A stretch of 64,000 nt of DNA from Hyperoplus lanceolatus (GCA_026929865.2 CM049395.1:36088001-36152000); one strand, 5' to 3'. Positions 1 through 12,602 are shown, counted from the stretch's first letter. Translations and numbers: made by a program. The notes: generated by a model from the letters alone, not told the origin.

Positions 1-870
1 GCTTAAGAATAAAAGTCAACTCGTGTTTGGCTAGTAACAGGCTTTTAATGTGAAGGCTCATAGGAAATATTCTGTTTGCATATATGCAGTATCTTAACTG
101 GCTACTGGTGGTGGTGACAAGAGTGTAGCAGACGTTAGAAAAGCCGCCCAGCAAACACACATCTTTCACCAACCAAAGAGGCGTAATAACTTACTCGCCT
201 AAGAGTTTTTACTTTTATATAGGCCTTCTATCTATGATATTTCCCGCATTTGGCGTGTGTTAATGTAGAGCCCTCTAAGCAGCGTAGTGCATCGCTCCTC
301 TTTGTCTAAATGAGACAGCAGCCTATCTCGTCAACCTAGACTGGTAATTATCTTCGCATGTAGGCTTAATGCATTTTAATAGCAAATGCGATTAAAACTG
401 TGGCACTATACAGCCCTGTATGTTTACTTGTTTGAACCTCACCGGTTAAAAACAGCAATGCAAACGGAAATTATGTACGTGTTGATTCAAATACAGCGTG
501 GGTAAATGGAATCGGATCACAAGTAGACAGAGAAGTCACATTTGAAAATACAAGTGGGAACACACGGACTGAGAGCTGGCCACTTGTAACCAGATTCAAA
601 AAGTCAGATGTTAATCCCAGATGGAAACAGGGTCATAGTTCCTGACATTACTGATTACGTTGGATGGGACTGGACATTTTTGCTGGATTTAAATGGACTC
701 TTGTTCTCACATTTCCAATTGGGGTGAAAGTACAATCCCCAAAGTAAGCCATTTAATATTCTTTAAAATGAATAAGACATTAATCATCACTAGCAGCCCT
801 CCTGTTGGAACAGCCTTTCTTTACAATGAGTGACACCATGTGTTTGCCTGCATTTCCCAACAACTGTTGC
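1..870. other. Non-coding DNA, no gene seen
   Basis: AT-rich unique-looking sequence. No open frame of note, no array and no recognised mobile element. It ends where the first copy of the 101-bp duplicated segment begins. Confidence 0.6.
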
Positions 871-971
871 TTGTGTATCTAGAGGCTTAATGTTAAGTTT
901 ATCCACAAAGTGCACACTCAACCCACTGTTAACTCTCACAGGGAGTTGCCAATTAAACACAAAGCCTTAAT
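871..971 (+). repeat. 101-bp exact direct repeat, copy 1
   Basis: This 101-bp segment, from TTGTGTATCTAGAGGC to AAAGCCTTAAT, recurs base for base at 2724-2824 in the same orientation, 1853 bp away. The flanks differ immediately on both sides (C versus T before, A versus T after). The ends carry a short inverted match (AGGCTT near the left end, AAGCCT near the right end). It could be a recently spread short repeat, a gene-conversion tract or a local segmental copy. No family is recognised. Confidence 0.95.
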
Positions 972-1174
972 ATATGAATCTTACTCTCTGAGTACACATA
1001 ATACCCAATTGAGTGGTATTATTTATTATTGCAGGATTCTTTTTGAGCGTGCTTACTGGGAACAGTCCAAATTTTGGGAGGCAGCAAGCCAGCAACAGAA
1101 TCAGTTAGTAGGCATGACATCCCAATGTTCACTGCTGGACAGGGAGGACATTTCACAACATACAATAACAAAGT

Positions 1175-1195
1175 AAAAAAAAAAAAAAAAAAAAA
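1175..1195 (+). repeat. Poly(A) run, 21 A
   Basis: Uninterrupted run of A. It could be the tail of an old retroposon inserted on the + strand, but no body is recognised upstream, so the run is annotated only as a homopolymer. Confidence 0.9.
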
Positions 1196-1775
1196 CTCGG
1201 CCAAATAGCACATGCAGATCTTTATTTGTAGGACTGGAATCTGCCTTACTTTGACATTACAGATAACAAAGGATAAATACATGTTCAAATCACCGTTGAA
1301 GTTTTATCAGTTTTTTATTTATTCATTCATTTTGTCAGTCAGACATATCGCCCTATCGGCCTCACAGCAACACATTGAAATAAATAATAGCAACCGCTAA
1401 AGAAACGGAAGAGTAATAGCCCTTAAGAGATTGCTTTAGACAGTATGAAAAAGTAAAAGCAAAACAACTCCCCTGTAACTTATGACCCACACCTCCTCCT
1501 CCCCATCCATCTTGGTGCTATGGAGGGGTGGGGGGTGTTGGACACTGGGTTCTCAGTGCATTTTCCCTCCTTAAAGAAGCTCATAATGGCTGTGTGAAGT
1601 CCCTAAGAGGGAGGGTTCCACTAGGTGACAGATTCTTCCTGTCCGTGAAATTCCCCCTGCGATAATTTGTCTTTGTGCTGATGGGCCCGTAGCTCCACGC
1701 GACATGGGTTATGGCAGCGAGGGCGGGACCGTCCTCATCACCTGCCATCTCTCCGTGGCCCCTCTTGACACCCCA

Positions 1776-1850
1776 CGCACACACACACACACAAACACAC
1801 ACAACCCCCTCCCCCCCACTCCACACACACCCACACACTCTCCATTTTGC
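1776..1850 (+). repeat. Imperfect (CA)n / C-rich tract
   Basis: CA dinucleotides interrupted by AAAC and by C runs. The tract generates spurious open frames on both strands. Confidence 0.85.
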
Positions 1851-2723
1851 TGTCCTCCCTTATCCCACACCCCCCACTTTCATCTCTCCAGCAGGGGCTG
1901 TCTCCTCGCTGGCAGAGCGACCAAATAATGGAGCTTGTCACAGGCCCTTGTTCTTTGTGGGTTTTTTTTTTTTCGGGGCCCAAGAAAAATGCAAACACTC
2001 TATTGTAGTCATTAGTTTTCCCATCCTTTCTGCTGGGGGGCTGGTGGGTGGGGGGCTTTGACCTGGTTCAAAAGGGACTCAGGGAGGAATTGGGCCTTTT
2101 TAGAGAAAGTGAATTCTTGATGTCACATGCTTGGTGTGTGTGCATTATGCATTGTGAGTGGGCCTGCTGGTGTGTGTGTTCATACTGACTATGTGTTCAG
2201 TGCTATTTCTATGTTAAGTAGCCTATGCAGGACAAATGTTCTTGTTTTTTTTTAAGAGTGTACATGATTAATTATTTGTAGTGTTATTAGTTCATGAACT
2301 TTCAGGAAGTGCCATCTTGGTTGGGCAGACATATTCCTGTGACACAGAGCGATGGGACCAAGTGTTTGGAGGGTCCCCAGCAGAGGTGCAGGTCAGGTGG
2401 GGGATGTTTGAACCAAGCTCCAGGGGTCCTGGAGGAATTTGGAAGCTGCTGAAAGATGAAGAATGTCTGCTATGGTCATCATCATACAGCTCTATAAAGC
2501 TGAATGACAGCCTAACGCTGGTGAAAATAGCTTTCATCACTGCACTTTTTTACCACTGAGTATTGACTTCTCCTGGTGTAAATGTTACCAACAGAAGCCA
2601 TCGGCAGATTTTTTTTTTCATCCAATTATAAATGCCAGGTTTTTTTTTAGGTGCTACTGGAGAAGAACCTTCAGCGGAAAAATGTGCATGGAAACTGGAT
2701 TTTACATCATGCATTTTTGTCTT

Positions 2724-2824
2724 TTGTGTATCTAGAGGCTTAATGTTAAGTTTATCCACAAAGTGCACACTCAACCCACTGTTAACTCTCACAGGGAGTT
2801 GCCAATTAAACACAAAGCCTTAAT
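2724..2824 (+). repeat. 101-bp exact direct repeat, copy 2
   Basis: Identical over 101 bp to 871-971 and in the same orientation. The lack of any difference implies a recent copying event or an assembly duplication. Confidence 0.95.
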
Positions 2825-4371
2825 TCTTCTCCATTTTTGTCTTTTTTTACGACTCTGATCAAAAGACTTTTGACAAGTATACTTGGATTTTAACCTCTGT
2901 CTATAAATCCATCATCCCACTTTGTCCATTGAGTGTCTGGTGTTACAACAAACAAAAATAAAAAGGCTTAACAGGTTTGAACAGGGACCAGACACAGTGC
3001 CTGCTATTCTGCGCCAGTGCTGTTATGATATTGTGTGGATGCTTGTAGAAACAAACCGTTTGGGCCTGATTGAAAGCCTCATCAATAGGCATTGGATAGA
3101 CAAAGCAGAAGGCCCAAATGCTTGCTGGCTTTGTACTCACTTTTAAATTCAGCTCTTATCTGGAATGTACCAGCTGTCCACTGTACACAGAAAAAAACTG
3201 CTGCCTTTTCCAAACCTGATCCTGGCATTTGCGCTGAGTGAAGAGGGACTGGGGTGATGCAGGCCCTAGGCCCCTGGGGTAAGACTGGGGGGCCCCTGGG
3301 AAGAGACTGACGGACAGGAGTGGAGGGGAGTATAGCAACAGGCTGGCACTCACACTGGGCCTTGTATGGGTCTGAAAAGGAAGCTAAGCATGGGATGCAG
3401 TGTGTGTGTTAGTGAGTGTGCTTTTGTGTTTGCATGCGCCAGCCTGTAAACGTTGTGTCGGATTTCTAAGTAGGCTTTACAGACATTCAAGGAAGTACTT
3501 TTTTAAAGAAGCATGGGTAAATATAGCCATGAAAAAAACAGTGTCATATTTAAACAGAACACATGTACACACACACCTTCACTGCACGGGCAATCAGAGT
3601 CTTAGACCAAAAGCTAGTGAGCCCCTTGGAGCCTTGATAACCCAGAGACCATGATAGATGACGGCAGGCACTTTGAAATAAAGCTTATCTAAATACGACA
3701 CAAGGAACTGCCCTTTAACACACAAGCTCCCCATTCAACAACACGGTCAATAACACATACCTGAACTTCCATGTAGGATTAAAGCTTGTCAATATGGGCT
3801 CTGGAAACACGCCCAGCGCAAATTGCTGCACTGTAATTCTCAACGCTAGTAAACTCATATGATATCAAAGGGCATTTGTGTGTGTGCGTGTGTATAGTAT
3901 ACGCGTCGCAGATGTGTGTTGCCTTTGTTTGTGGGCTCATTTCCCTGGAAGCACACAGCCACTCTGGCTCATGGCTTTCCGAGATGTGTATTTGTTCACA
4001 GTTCATTTGATGTTGTTATCTTGCATTAGCCACAGTATTCCTCTGTCGTCTGGGTAGCTAGGGTGCTCTCTGCATAGCCCTCAGGTTATAGGCCCTCGTT
4101 TCACCCATCTTCCTAAACAACTTAACCAAACTAATGAATTACCCAATTAATCAGAGCAGGACCCCTCTCCCTGCCCTTAAGTGCTCGTTTATGGAAGAAG
4201 ACCGCCCCTTTGACCTCTATCTCTGTAGGGCTGTTCCAACCAGCCTCACATGCGTAACATTAAATAAATATCATTTTAAGGCCATATTAATTCCCCCACA
4301 TACCCATCCGTAAGTAATTAGTCACACTTAACTGTATGCATTCTAGGTTGTCAATAAATGTGTGTGCTGGC

Positions 4372-4373
<2 letters not shown>
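2825..4373. other. Non-coding DNA, no gene seen
   Basis: Unique-looking sequence. At about 3268-3312 there is an imperfect twofold repeat of a roughly 21-bp G/C-rich unit containing GGCCCCTGGG. No supported gene and no recognised mobile element. Confidence 0.55.
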
Positions 4374-4443
<70 letters not shown>

Positions 4444-4495
4444 GTGTGGGTGTGTGTATTTTGTGTGTGTGTGTGTGTGTGCAGTGTGTGTGTGT
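4374..4495 (+). repeat. (GT)n microsatellite, compound
   Basis: An almost pure GT array of about 68 bp is followed by GT interrupted by TTT, GGG and CA. Open frames reading Cys-Val repeats across it are artefacts. Confidence 0.97.
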
Positions 4496-5308
4496 CGCAC
4501 AGAGTATGCCCATGTTGGTGTGCCTCTCTATATGTGTTTAATCCATTTAAACCAAGTCCAATTCAGCGACTTCCCTTCTCTCTCTGTCCTTATCTGTAGC
4601 TGCTGGGGACAAAAAATAATTTGCGGTGGAGTAAAATGACTGAAAATAATGGGGAAATATCAAGTGCATCTCTTTTGCTCCCCCCCACCCCCCCTCCATT
4701 TATCTCAACCGCTCCAAGTGACGCTTTATCGGCCCTAACACATCGCAACATACCCCAACCTTTTTTATTTTTTACTTAAGATCTTATTTTTGCCCACTCA
4801 AACTTTTCATTTTTCTGACAGATTGAGGGACCCCTATTTAACCGTTTTATTCATCTGTGCCTGCAGGCAGTGGGACTGACGTTACAGTCAATAAAAATGG
4901 AGAGAGCTTTTCGCCGGCAGCTCTTCTTCTTCCCCATTTCCCTTTGTGTGCAAAGTGGCAGCCGTGAATTTAATGGAGGGAGAATGTTGTGATTACTTAA
5001 TGGTTTCCCAGGCAGCCGTGGACGGGAGAATTAAATTCCGCATCTGCTTTCCAAGGCGTTAATCTCCTCTCCTCACATTCCGCCTGTTATGATGTGCACA
5101 CAAGAGATAGTGTTTAAACCGGCTAAAGCAGGGTAAACCAGCGCAGGCTGTTATTGGCTTTATAATTACATAATTAACTTTTTGTTTCTAATCGTTACGG
5201 AGGTAATGGCTCCGCTAAAACGGGGGGCATCTGCCGAGCAGAAAAGCCAAATCAAAAATCAATAATCCATAGAATGTCATTACAGTAAGTGCTTAGTCTT
5301 GAATCACA

Positions 5309-5374
5309 GGAGAGAGGGAGAGAGAGGGAAAGAGAGAGAGAGAGAGAGGGAGAGAGAGCGAGGGAGAGAGAGAC
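5309..5374 (+). repeat. (GA)n microsatellite
   Basis: Imperfect GA array with GGGA and GAAA interruptions. The long frames on both strands here (Arg-Glu or Leu-Ser repeats) are artefacts. Confidence 0.95.
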
Positions 5375-6625
5375 ATACACACAGAAAGATGGTGCAAAAA
5401 AGGGGGAGTGCAGGTTTTTCTTTCCTCTTCTCCCTTTTCTTTTCCTCTCCTCCTTTTCCTGTGCAGTAGATGAATGTAATTTGGATGTGAGAGTGTTATC
5501 TGTGGGAGCGTAGGACCAGCAGCTGTGGGGAGCAGCAGGGTATCAGGCTCTGCCAGGTGCATGGCAGCAGAGAGAGAGAGGGCCAAGCGCCACCGTAAAT
5601 TACACCTGGCCCCCACAGCACCGCTATTGTAGGGCGATTGACCCGCTCCAAATGAAATCCATTTTCCGCCGGTCCCTCCTTATTTCTAATTTACATTGTG
5701 ATCATATATGTCTGAAAAATGATATCATAAAAAAGATGAATGTACTAATTACCTCTCCTCTTATCTCTGCCTCGCCCGGCGCTCGCCCCTTTGGACTTAC
5801 TCCTCGCAGCATGTAAGTATGTCACTTATTTCATTGTGACAGGCGTAATGTATTCACAAAAGTGCGCCATAAATACAGGCGTTCGGCTTGGCCACCTTGC
5901 ACTCATATCGGGAGCCCCCCCCCCTCACAATGCCATGCCTGCTCAAATGAATGGGCGAAATTGACAAACATTTTCTGGAGCCAAATTACCCCCGGTGTCA
6001 CTGTGAAATTAGGTTCTTGACCCGGCCTCTGATGCATGCTTATATTTCTACATATTTCCCCCATCGATTCTTCATGCATGGGGCGTCTGGCCATCGCGGT
6101 GTGAGACGAGCCTCTCCATGAGAAAGGGGTTAGGGGTATTTTAATACACCTGTGAAATGAGACTCTACTCGTCATGAATATGCTAAAGTAGAGCTGTCAC
6201 AGCAGTCAGAGTGATATCCCCTCACCTCCTGCCAGATGAGCTGGGGTAGGGGGGGGGGGGTGGAGAAGGGATAACTGACTTCTACTGTGAGGGATAGGGG
6301 GGACCAAGCTTATGCCGCCTGCCAGCGTCATTCTAACAAATAGGCTTATTAACAGTTCAGAGGCCAAGGACGACAGCAAGGTTATGCAACTTATACTGAC
6401 ATATATGGGGAAATATGAGAGAAATATTGAGCCGGTTGATAGGTGCTGATTGTGTTTTCTGCCTTCCATTACTACACAGCCTTGTCTGAATGTCTTTGTC
6501 CGGCTATAGCCGCCGGCGAGATGGCTTCCTCAAGTGTTTGCGTCTCCTCACCTTGGGCTGAACTTGTAGTCTTGCCTGTCAACATCTGTTTGCTTACGAT
6601 TTTCACCTTAGAAATGACTTTGACT

Positions 6626-6674
6626 TTGTGTGTGTGTGTGTGTGTGTGTGTGTCTCTGTCTGTCTGTCTGTCTG
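6626..6674 (+). repeat. (TG)n-(TCTG)n compound microsatellite
   Basis: A TG array grades into TCTG/TGTC tetranucleotides, followed by a T run. Confidence 0.95.
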
Positions 6675-7614
6675 GTGGGTTTTTTTTTTCTGCATCTGCT
6701 AGACTCTTCAAGCACACATGCTCCATCATTTGACTCTGTATTCCATGACACTGCGCTTTGGCACTTGACCCCCTGACCTCATTCCCAGACTGCTATAACC
6801 ACACCTCAGAGCCCAGCATGGCCCGCAATATAATGCTCATTTGCTGAGGGTCACTGTTTGCTAACCTATATTACAACCAACCTCCCAAGAACATGTGTAA
6901 CAAAGTTTAGCAGAGCCACATGTGTGTATTTATTCTACATACATTGTCTAAATGAGGAATTATACAAACATAGTGGTGTGTCCCTATACGATTTTGTCAT
7001 TATCTCAGTTCATTACCGTCAGTACAGTCAGAATCTCCACTACGCCATCACTGTGAATTCTATTCACTCTGTGACTCAAGTAACTTCTTCAAGAAAATAC
7101 CTCATTTCACTTTTTTTTTAACCCAGAAACTATGCCTCAAAGTCCTATTTTCACCTCTGGGAAACTTTTTGAAGGAGAGAGTTACAGCCTGGCGTGACAA
7201 ACAAGCCTTTCCTTGGAAACACCTCATTTTGTGCGAAGCCATTACCCTTTGGTGTCACATTTGGCATTTGTTTTAAGTTGAGTCTTTTCAGGCACAAAGG
7301 CACTATCTCTAGCTATAAAAGCCTGCGTGAAACACTTTGCTTAACCTGCTGACACAAAGGAACCACTTAAGCCGTTTTCCCCTTCATCCTCGACAAGCGC
7401 AATGACTCACTTTCCATTTGAAATCAATAATGGGGGGATGCCGGTGACCGAAGGTATACTGCAGTAGGGAGGACATAATATTCTGAAGGATATCAACAGC
7501 AAAAGGCCAGCAGGTGTATTCAGCATAATGATATGACACATCGCAAGCTACAGTATATATTGCAACATTACATTTGGTAGTGTACGTGTGCCTATGTATC
7601 TCCTTTGGACCAAT

Positions 7615-7957
7615 TTAAAGTTGCAGTCAGCGATACTGGACAATGCTTGTTGTCAAAATAAACTGCTACCTCTCCAGACAAAACTGCTACCTGTCCGTTC
7701 TGTGTGTGAAAAAAAATCCATTAGCCATACACAGCCTAAGCTCTGTAAATGGGCATGTTGCTTGCTACAGTGGCCTCCATTTATTTACGTACCCTTTTGT
7801 TTACAAACCAGTTTACGGAGCCTAAAGGTTAAGACTACATTTTCTTTCAGCTCACACAAAGTATTAGTAGTAGATTGTGAAGAGATATTTAGATTATATT
7901 GACAAAAAGTAATTTTGACAACAAATCATTCTCCGGAATCGCTGACTCCACCTTTAA
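7615..7957. mobile_element. TTAA-flanked MITE-like DNA transposon, 343 bp
   Basis: The two ends are inverted copies of each other. The left arm (7615-7640) and the reverse complement of the right arm (7932-7957) agree at 22 of 26 positions, sharing TTAAAG and GTCAGCGAT. Both ends carry TTAA, which fits a TTAA target duplication as made by piggyBac-type transposases, although the inner terminal bases AG are not the usual piggyBac start, so the superfamily is uncertain. The interior is AT-rich with no transposase frame, so the element would be non-autonomous. Confidence 0.8.
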
Positions 7958-10594
7958 CGCCCGGAAGAGCTTTGCAGGCCTGTTGAAAGAACACCAGAGG
8001 CTGGTAGTGGAACAGGAGCTGACCCAATGAGCAAAGCCGCCCCCAGGGGAAGTCATACAGACAATGCTTGTTACATACTCAGCCCCTTTAAGCCCTTAGT
8101 GGATGTCTGTAGGGTGTGAAGACACCTGGCCAAAGTCAGATGCTGCGGCAGTGATTAATTCACCTTGTTTACGGTGCCGTCATCAGAATGAGACGGACGA
8201 GGGGGCTTTTCACAGGAATGATGAATGAGAGCCGGAGCAAGGGCTGATAGGACATGGCCCATGAATCTGTTCTACATCATCGGCTCCTTTGATCACTGAC
8301 AGAAAGTTCAGAGATGGGCCCGTGCATCTGTCCAAACAAACAAAAGCCTTTTCCCTCCCAAAACACAGTCCCAAGACCCAGCCCTCTCAGGTTAGCTCTC
8401 ACTCGTAAACAAACAACTCAAAAATGGAATGACAGGGAGAGGGCATGCATCTTCCGAGAGCAAGATGGAGTGATAAAGAAAGAGAAGAGAGTAGAGAGGA
8501 CATGCATTGGGCGAGACGGGAAGAAAGACAGAGAGCAAAGTATCCGTAAAGGAGGGTTGGGTGGGTGGGGGGGAGTGCGTGCTGCTTGGAGCCTGTGAAC
8601 CATGGCAGCACGGTTTAAAGCCCCCCAAAAGGAGCCCTCCTCTGCAATGACAGATTCGGCAGATAAGAGATGATCCATGAAAGCCGATCGGTGTGCTGAC
8701 AGCAGGAGAGAGGCCTTGGCCCTGGCCGGCACGGTGCATTACTGTGGGCAAACGCAGCTGTCAGGGCCAAGCAGAGAGCGGGGCCCTCAGCTTTCTGCCA
8801 TGCCACCACACTGACGTCACACAGCCAGAGACGGAGCTTGTCTCTATACACCCCCCTCCCACCCCCCCTCCCCTATACTCAGCACTGCATTCCGGCCGCT
8901 GAAAAACATTCCCAGGGCCATGTCTGTTGCACAACAACTTCATTTTGGGAGGGCATATCAGCTGACAGGTGTTGAAATTAACCTATCTCAGCAATTCTCT
9001 GACATATTGACTATGAGTGTAAGGGAATGTGACAGGGCCCGCGTTGAGTGAAGGATTTCTGACAGGTAAGGCATAAAAGATTAGACCTGGATTTATTCCG
9101 GAGAATCGCATTGAGCCGCAGTTACGAGGCTCTCTTTTACTCTATACTAACGCCGTTAGACTAAGGAGCTTTAGCACACTAGTCTCGTGATAGACAGACA
9201 GAAATATGGACAGCATGGAGAATGAGATCCACGGTGTAAAACAGGGGACTTTCATGTACTTTCCCCTGCTGAACACGCGGGCCGCACCGCGCTTATTCCG
9301 GAGCAGCCTCCAAAGAAAAAATTCCCCCAATCTACCAAGGGAGCCGAGAAAAAAGAAAGAGCAGACGATTCCCTCAAGGAAATGAAAGGCAGTAATAAGC
9401 TATTTAATTTATACTTGAAGAAATTATTTTATGCTCAATAGATACACTCTGGGTCCTTATTGCTATTTAAATGATTATTCTCGGCAAATTATTTTAATCC
9501 ATTTTCAGAGGGAAAAAAATAAATCCTACATCCTCATTTAAACAGCTAAATGGGGGCATCTTTTAACTTCACGCGGTCGACATAGTAAATTAGAGAACTA
9601 AAAGGCCCTCCTTTTATTTTGGCATTCAATTCCAAAGTATTAGCCGCGGTAATGGATATCCTCACATACTAATGCTGAATTATTTTACATACTAAATGCT
9701 GTTTCAAATGCACACAGTCTTACGGTTCATTGGCTTATACCATTGACATTGTTTGTCTGAGTCTGTGCTTTCATGAGCAGCATTATAAACAACCTTGAAG
9801 TGAATGCAAAACTCATACGGCAAATAAAAATGCCTAACATGTATTATAACAAAAATGCATAACTTTTGCATTGGCCACTGATATGGGATTTTTTTTTTTA
9901 AATAAAGTTGAGTTTGAACACCACAGTTTTGCAAGGACACCTGGACCTCATAAACAGTACATAGTGCAAGGTATGCTATAAAGACAGTCAACTATACACA
10001 TCATTCTCTGTGTAACCATTCAAAGGCCTGTATCTGTGTGAGATAAGAGCTGGGAGGATATGTAGCTCATAGTTCTGGCCTTGGTCTGAGAACTGATCGC
10101 TTTGGTCTTTTTTCTCTATTTGATCGTGTATCTCTCAAAGGCCGGCTTCACCTCCGCCCATGTCTAAATCCTGCCTCTCTATCTCTCTCTCTTTCTCTCT
10201 CTTCCTCTCCCTTGCTTTTCTCCTCTTCATTCTTCTCTTGCTCACCTTTCTACTCACATTAAAAAAAAACTTGAGGTGAATACATGAAAAGATTGGTGAC
10301 CTTTTAATGAAAATGTCAGTATTTCTGTAGTGGGGTTGAGAGGCGGTGAGCTGTGTTTCAAAGACCAATGCACAGTCTCTCTGTGACACTTGAGATTCAC
10401 AAACGCAACTACATGTTCCATGACAGCTCTGAAATGTCTCGTTTTATTCTTGCCCACGTTTTATTTAGCTGACATAAGGGTGAGGGTCTTCTTTATAAAA
10501 TCCAGATTTTTTTTGTCTGAATGCATTTTCAGTAGTACCATATCATTGGCAACATACTCAAAGTAAAGGGTCAAGGAGATACAGTGATGATGTA

Positions 10595-10625
10595 GCACAC
10601 ACACACACACACACACATACACACA

Positions 10626-10659
<34 letters not shown>
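10595..10659 (+). repeat. (CA)n microsatellite
   Basis: CA array of about 65 bp with one TACA and one AAAC interruption. Confidence 0.97.
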
Positions 10660-10660
<1 letters not shown>

Positions 10661-11290
10661 CAAATCCCATCCATATATATTGCATTAAAGTCAGGATGGT
10701 TAATACAGCAGTAGACAAGATAAATAAGTCCTCTGTGATTTCTACTGTATTTCTCTCTGTTTAAACCACAACCAGGCTTTGACAGATATGCACACCTGAA
10801 AAGAAGTCACTGCAGCTAATGTCACTTTGATGTCTTCCTTTCTAGCACTCTACCTTTATCTCTATCTCTCTCTCTCTCTCTTACCTCTGTGCTTAAGATT
10901 AAAGTCCACCTTAAGAAATTGAGTGGCTCACTGTTTAGCAGGTGCCACACAGTCAGAGCACTGTAGTCTCCATCATTTGTCGTTCTGTACCTCTTGCCTT
11001 TTGTCACGTTTTGTCTTTCTTCTTTCGTCTCTATTTTTAGTGCGGGGGGGGGGCGAAAAGACGTCGAGGCGAAGGTGTACTTTAAGTAAGTGACAACCTG
11101 ACGCCCGGCTTTATTTGATGCTCGCCAGATCAAAGCCTCACTGCAGGGCACGCTAATTTGAAGTCCACCGCAGTGATGATCGCTGTGCATGATTACCCCA
11201 CAATGGCACTCCTATTAATCACATCACTCTGATTATTCTAATTTGATTTGACTAGATGATGCCTCCCTCCTCCTCCCCTCCCAGCCCTAC

Positions 11291-11365
11291 CTCTCTATCT
11301 CTCTCTCTCTCTCTGTCTCTCTCTCTCTCTATCTCTGTCTCTCCCTCTCTCTCTCTCTCTCTCTC
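11291..11365 (+). repeat. (CT)n microsatellite
   Basis: CT array of about 75 bp with TATC and TGTC interruptions. It gives an Arg-Glu artefact frame on the minus strand. Confidence 0.95.
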
Positions 11366-12264
11366 ATCACCGTCATCACAACGTCTCCCCAATAAAACTG
11401 TCAAGCGGGGCGACTGCTCTCCGCTGTAAGTGGCTGACATTTAAAAGGCTACAACATGACTGACAGTGTACTCACAGAGGGAGGGAGTGAGAGTGCAGAA
11501 GGGGGGAGTAAGAGACAAGGAAAGAGAGAGAGACAGGGAAGATGAGGCAAGGAGGGGATGCCCATGTTAATACTTAACACATGACTAATGTCTCCCCCCA
11601 GCAGGTGCCACGGCCAGACAAACTGGATAAATATTGAGATTCCCTCCGAGCGCAGCAGCATGAAGAATGAAACCCAACTGTTTTCTGATGCAGCTCCGTA
11701 AAAGTGACTGGTGCCGTCGGGGTAGCTCAGCTCTGTGTCTCCCCATCACTCTGCCAGTCTACTTTTTTTTGTTTTTGTTGTTGCTTTTTTACAGCCCATC
11801 CAAACTCGCATAGTCCTCATCTACTGTATGGATACTGCCTGGCAGCACGTAGAGATATTTACAGACCCCTCACAGTCCCACCACCAGCCAATATTAATAG
11901 ACGATTAACTATACAACCAGGTCAAAGGTCAAAGGTGAGAATAGGGATGGTGGTGGAAAATGACCTTTATACTATACAAATGTTCCATTCCACACACACA
12001 TGAATAAAACAAAACTATTGTAGACTAATGTCAAAGTTCAGGGGGCATTCACTGTAAAACAGCAATTCTGAGACAAATAGCTTTTTGGATGAAGGAAATT
12101 CCCAGAATGATTCAGACATGTTCAATACAAAGACATTATTAATTGAATTGTATTAAACATAAGAATTATATCTTAGGTAAATACTAGGACAGACACATTG
12201 TGTAACACCTAATATGTCTTAAATATGCAATTCAGATATGCTATAAGATATCAGATATCTCCCG

Positions 12265-12499
12265 AAAAAGACCCAAAGTGCTTTACATTGTTTTGTACAC
12301 ATTCACCCATTCACACACCCATTCATACAACGATAGCAGCAGCTACCACACAGGGTGCAAGCTAACTATCGGGAGCAATTCGGGGTTCAATCTCTTGCCC
12401 AAGGACACTTCGATATGTGACGGCCATGCAGGGGAAATCGAACCTCTGACTCTGCAACCCAGTGGACGACCACCATACCCGCTTCTTCACAGCCGCGAC
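12265..12499 (-). mobile_element. tRNA-derived SINE, copy 1 (degraded)
   Basis: The sequence is closely similar to the element at 26941-27244 in the same orientation, with shared blocks GTACACATTCACCC, GATAGCAGCAGCTACCAC, GAGCAATTCGGGGTTCA and GGACACTTCGA. On the minus strand the B-box (12434-12444) reads GGTTCGATTTC, one base from consensus, and the A-box is eroded. The tail end (left side) is shortened relative to copy 2, so the left boundary is approximate. tRNA-derived SINEs are transcribed by RNA polymerase III and moved by a partner LINE. This copy is likely dead. Confidence 0.78.
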
Positions 12500-12602
12500 T
12501 TGAATATTTTGAAGTGACCTTTTTGATAGATGAAAACTGTGTTATCCACCCACCTTTAAACCTTGCCACGCCAGGCCTTAACTCAGAGCAAACACAACAT
12601 GT

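Larger units (their letters stand above)
972..2723. other. Non-coding DNA between the two 101-bp copies
   Basis: No gene is supported. The block holds a 21-A run (1175-1195), a CA-rich stretch (about 1777-1850), and G-rich patches near 1521-1545 and 2032-2057. The open frames in the CA stretch are repeat artefacts rich in His, Thr and Pro, or Cys, Val and Gly on the other strand. Confidence 0.6.
4496..7614. other. Non-coding DNA with enhancer-like blocks
   Basis: No coding exon is recognised. Homeodomain-type TAATTA/AATTA sites are frequent around 5160-5200. A low-repeat block at about 5600-5900 keeps balanced composition next to GA and C-rich repeats. There is a 12-G run at 6249-6260. Regulatory function is inference only. 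Confidence 0.45.
7958..12264. other. Non-coding DNA, no gene seen
   Basis: Unique-looking sequence with C/T-rich tracts (about 10170-10212 and 10858-10882), a 10-G run (11044-11053) and an AT-rich block at 9380-9700 containing TAATCC (9495-9500) and CTATTTAAAT. Short frames at 8392-8751 (-) and 10822-11190 (-) match no family I know and lack exon context. Confidence 0.5.

Noticed and set aside
1..15. GCTTAAGAATA at the window start, resembling part of miR-137
   Set aside because: Only 11 bases match, the following bases differ, and the other arm would lie outside the window.
871..2824. CRISPR-like reading of the 101-bp direct repeat or the 16-bp triplet at 44602
   Set aside because: Only two copies 1.85 kb apart, or contiguous units without spacers. 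The DNA is eukaryotic and there are no cas genes.
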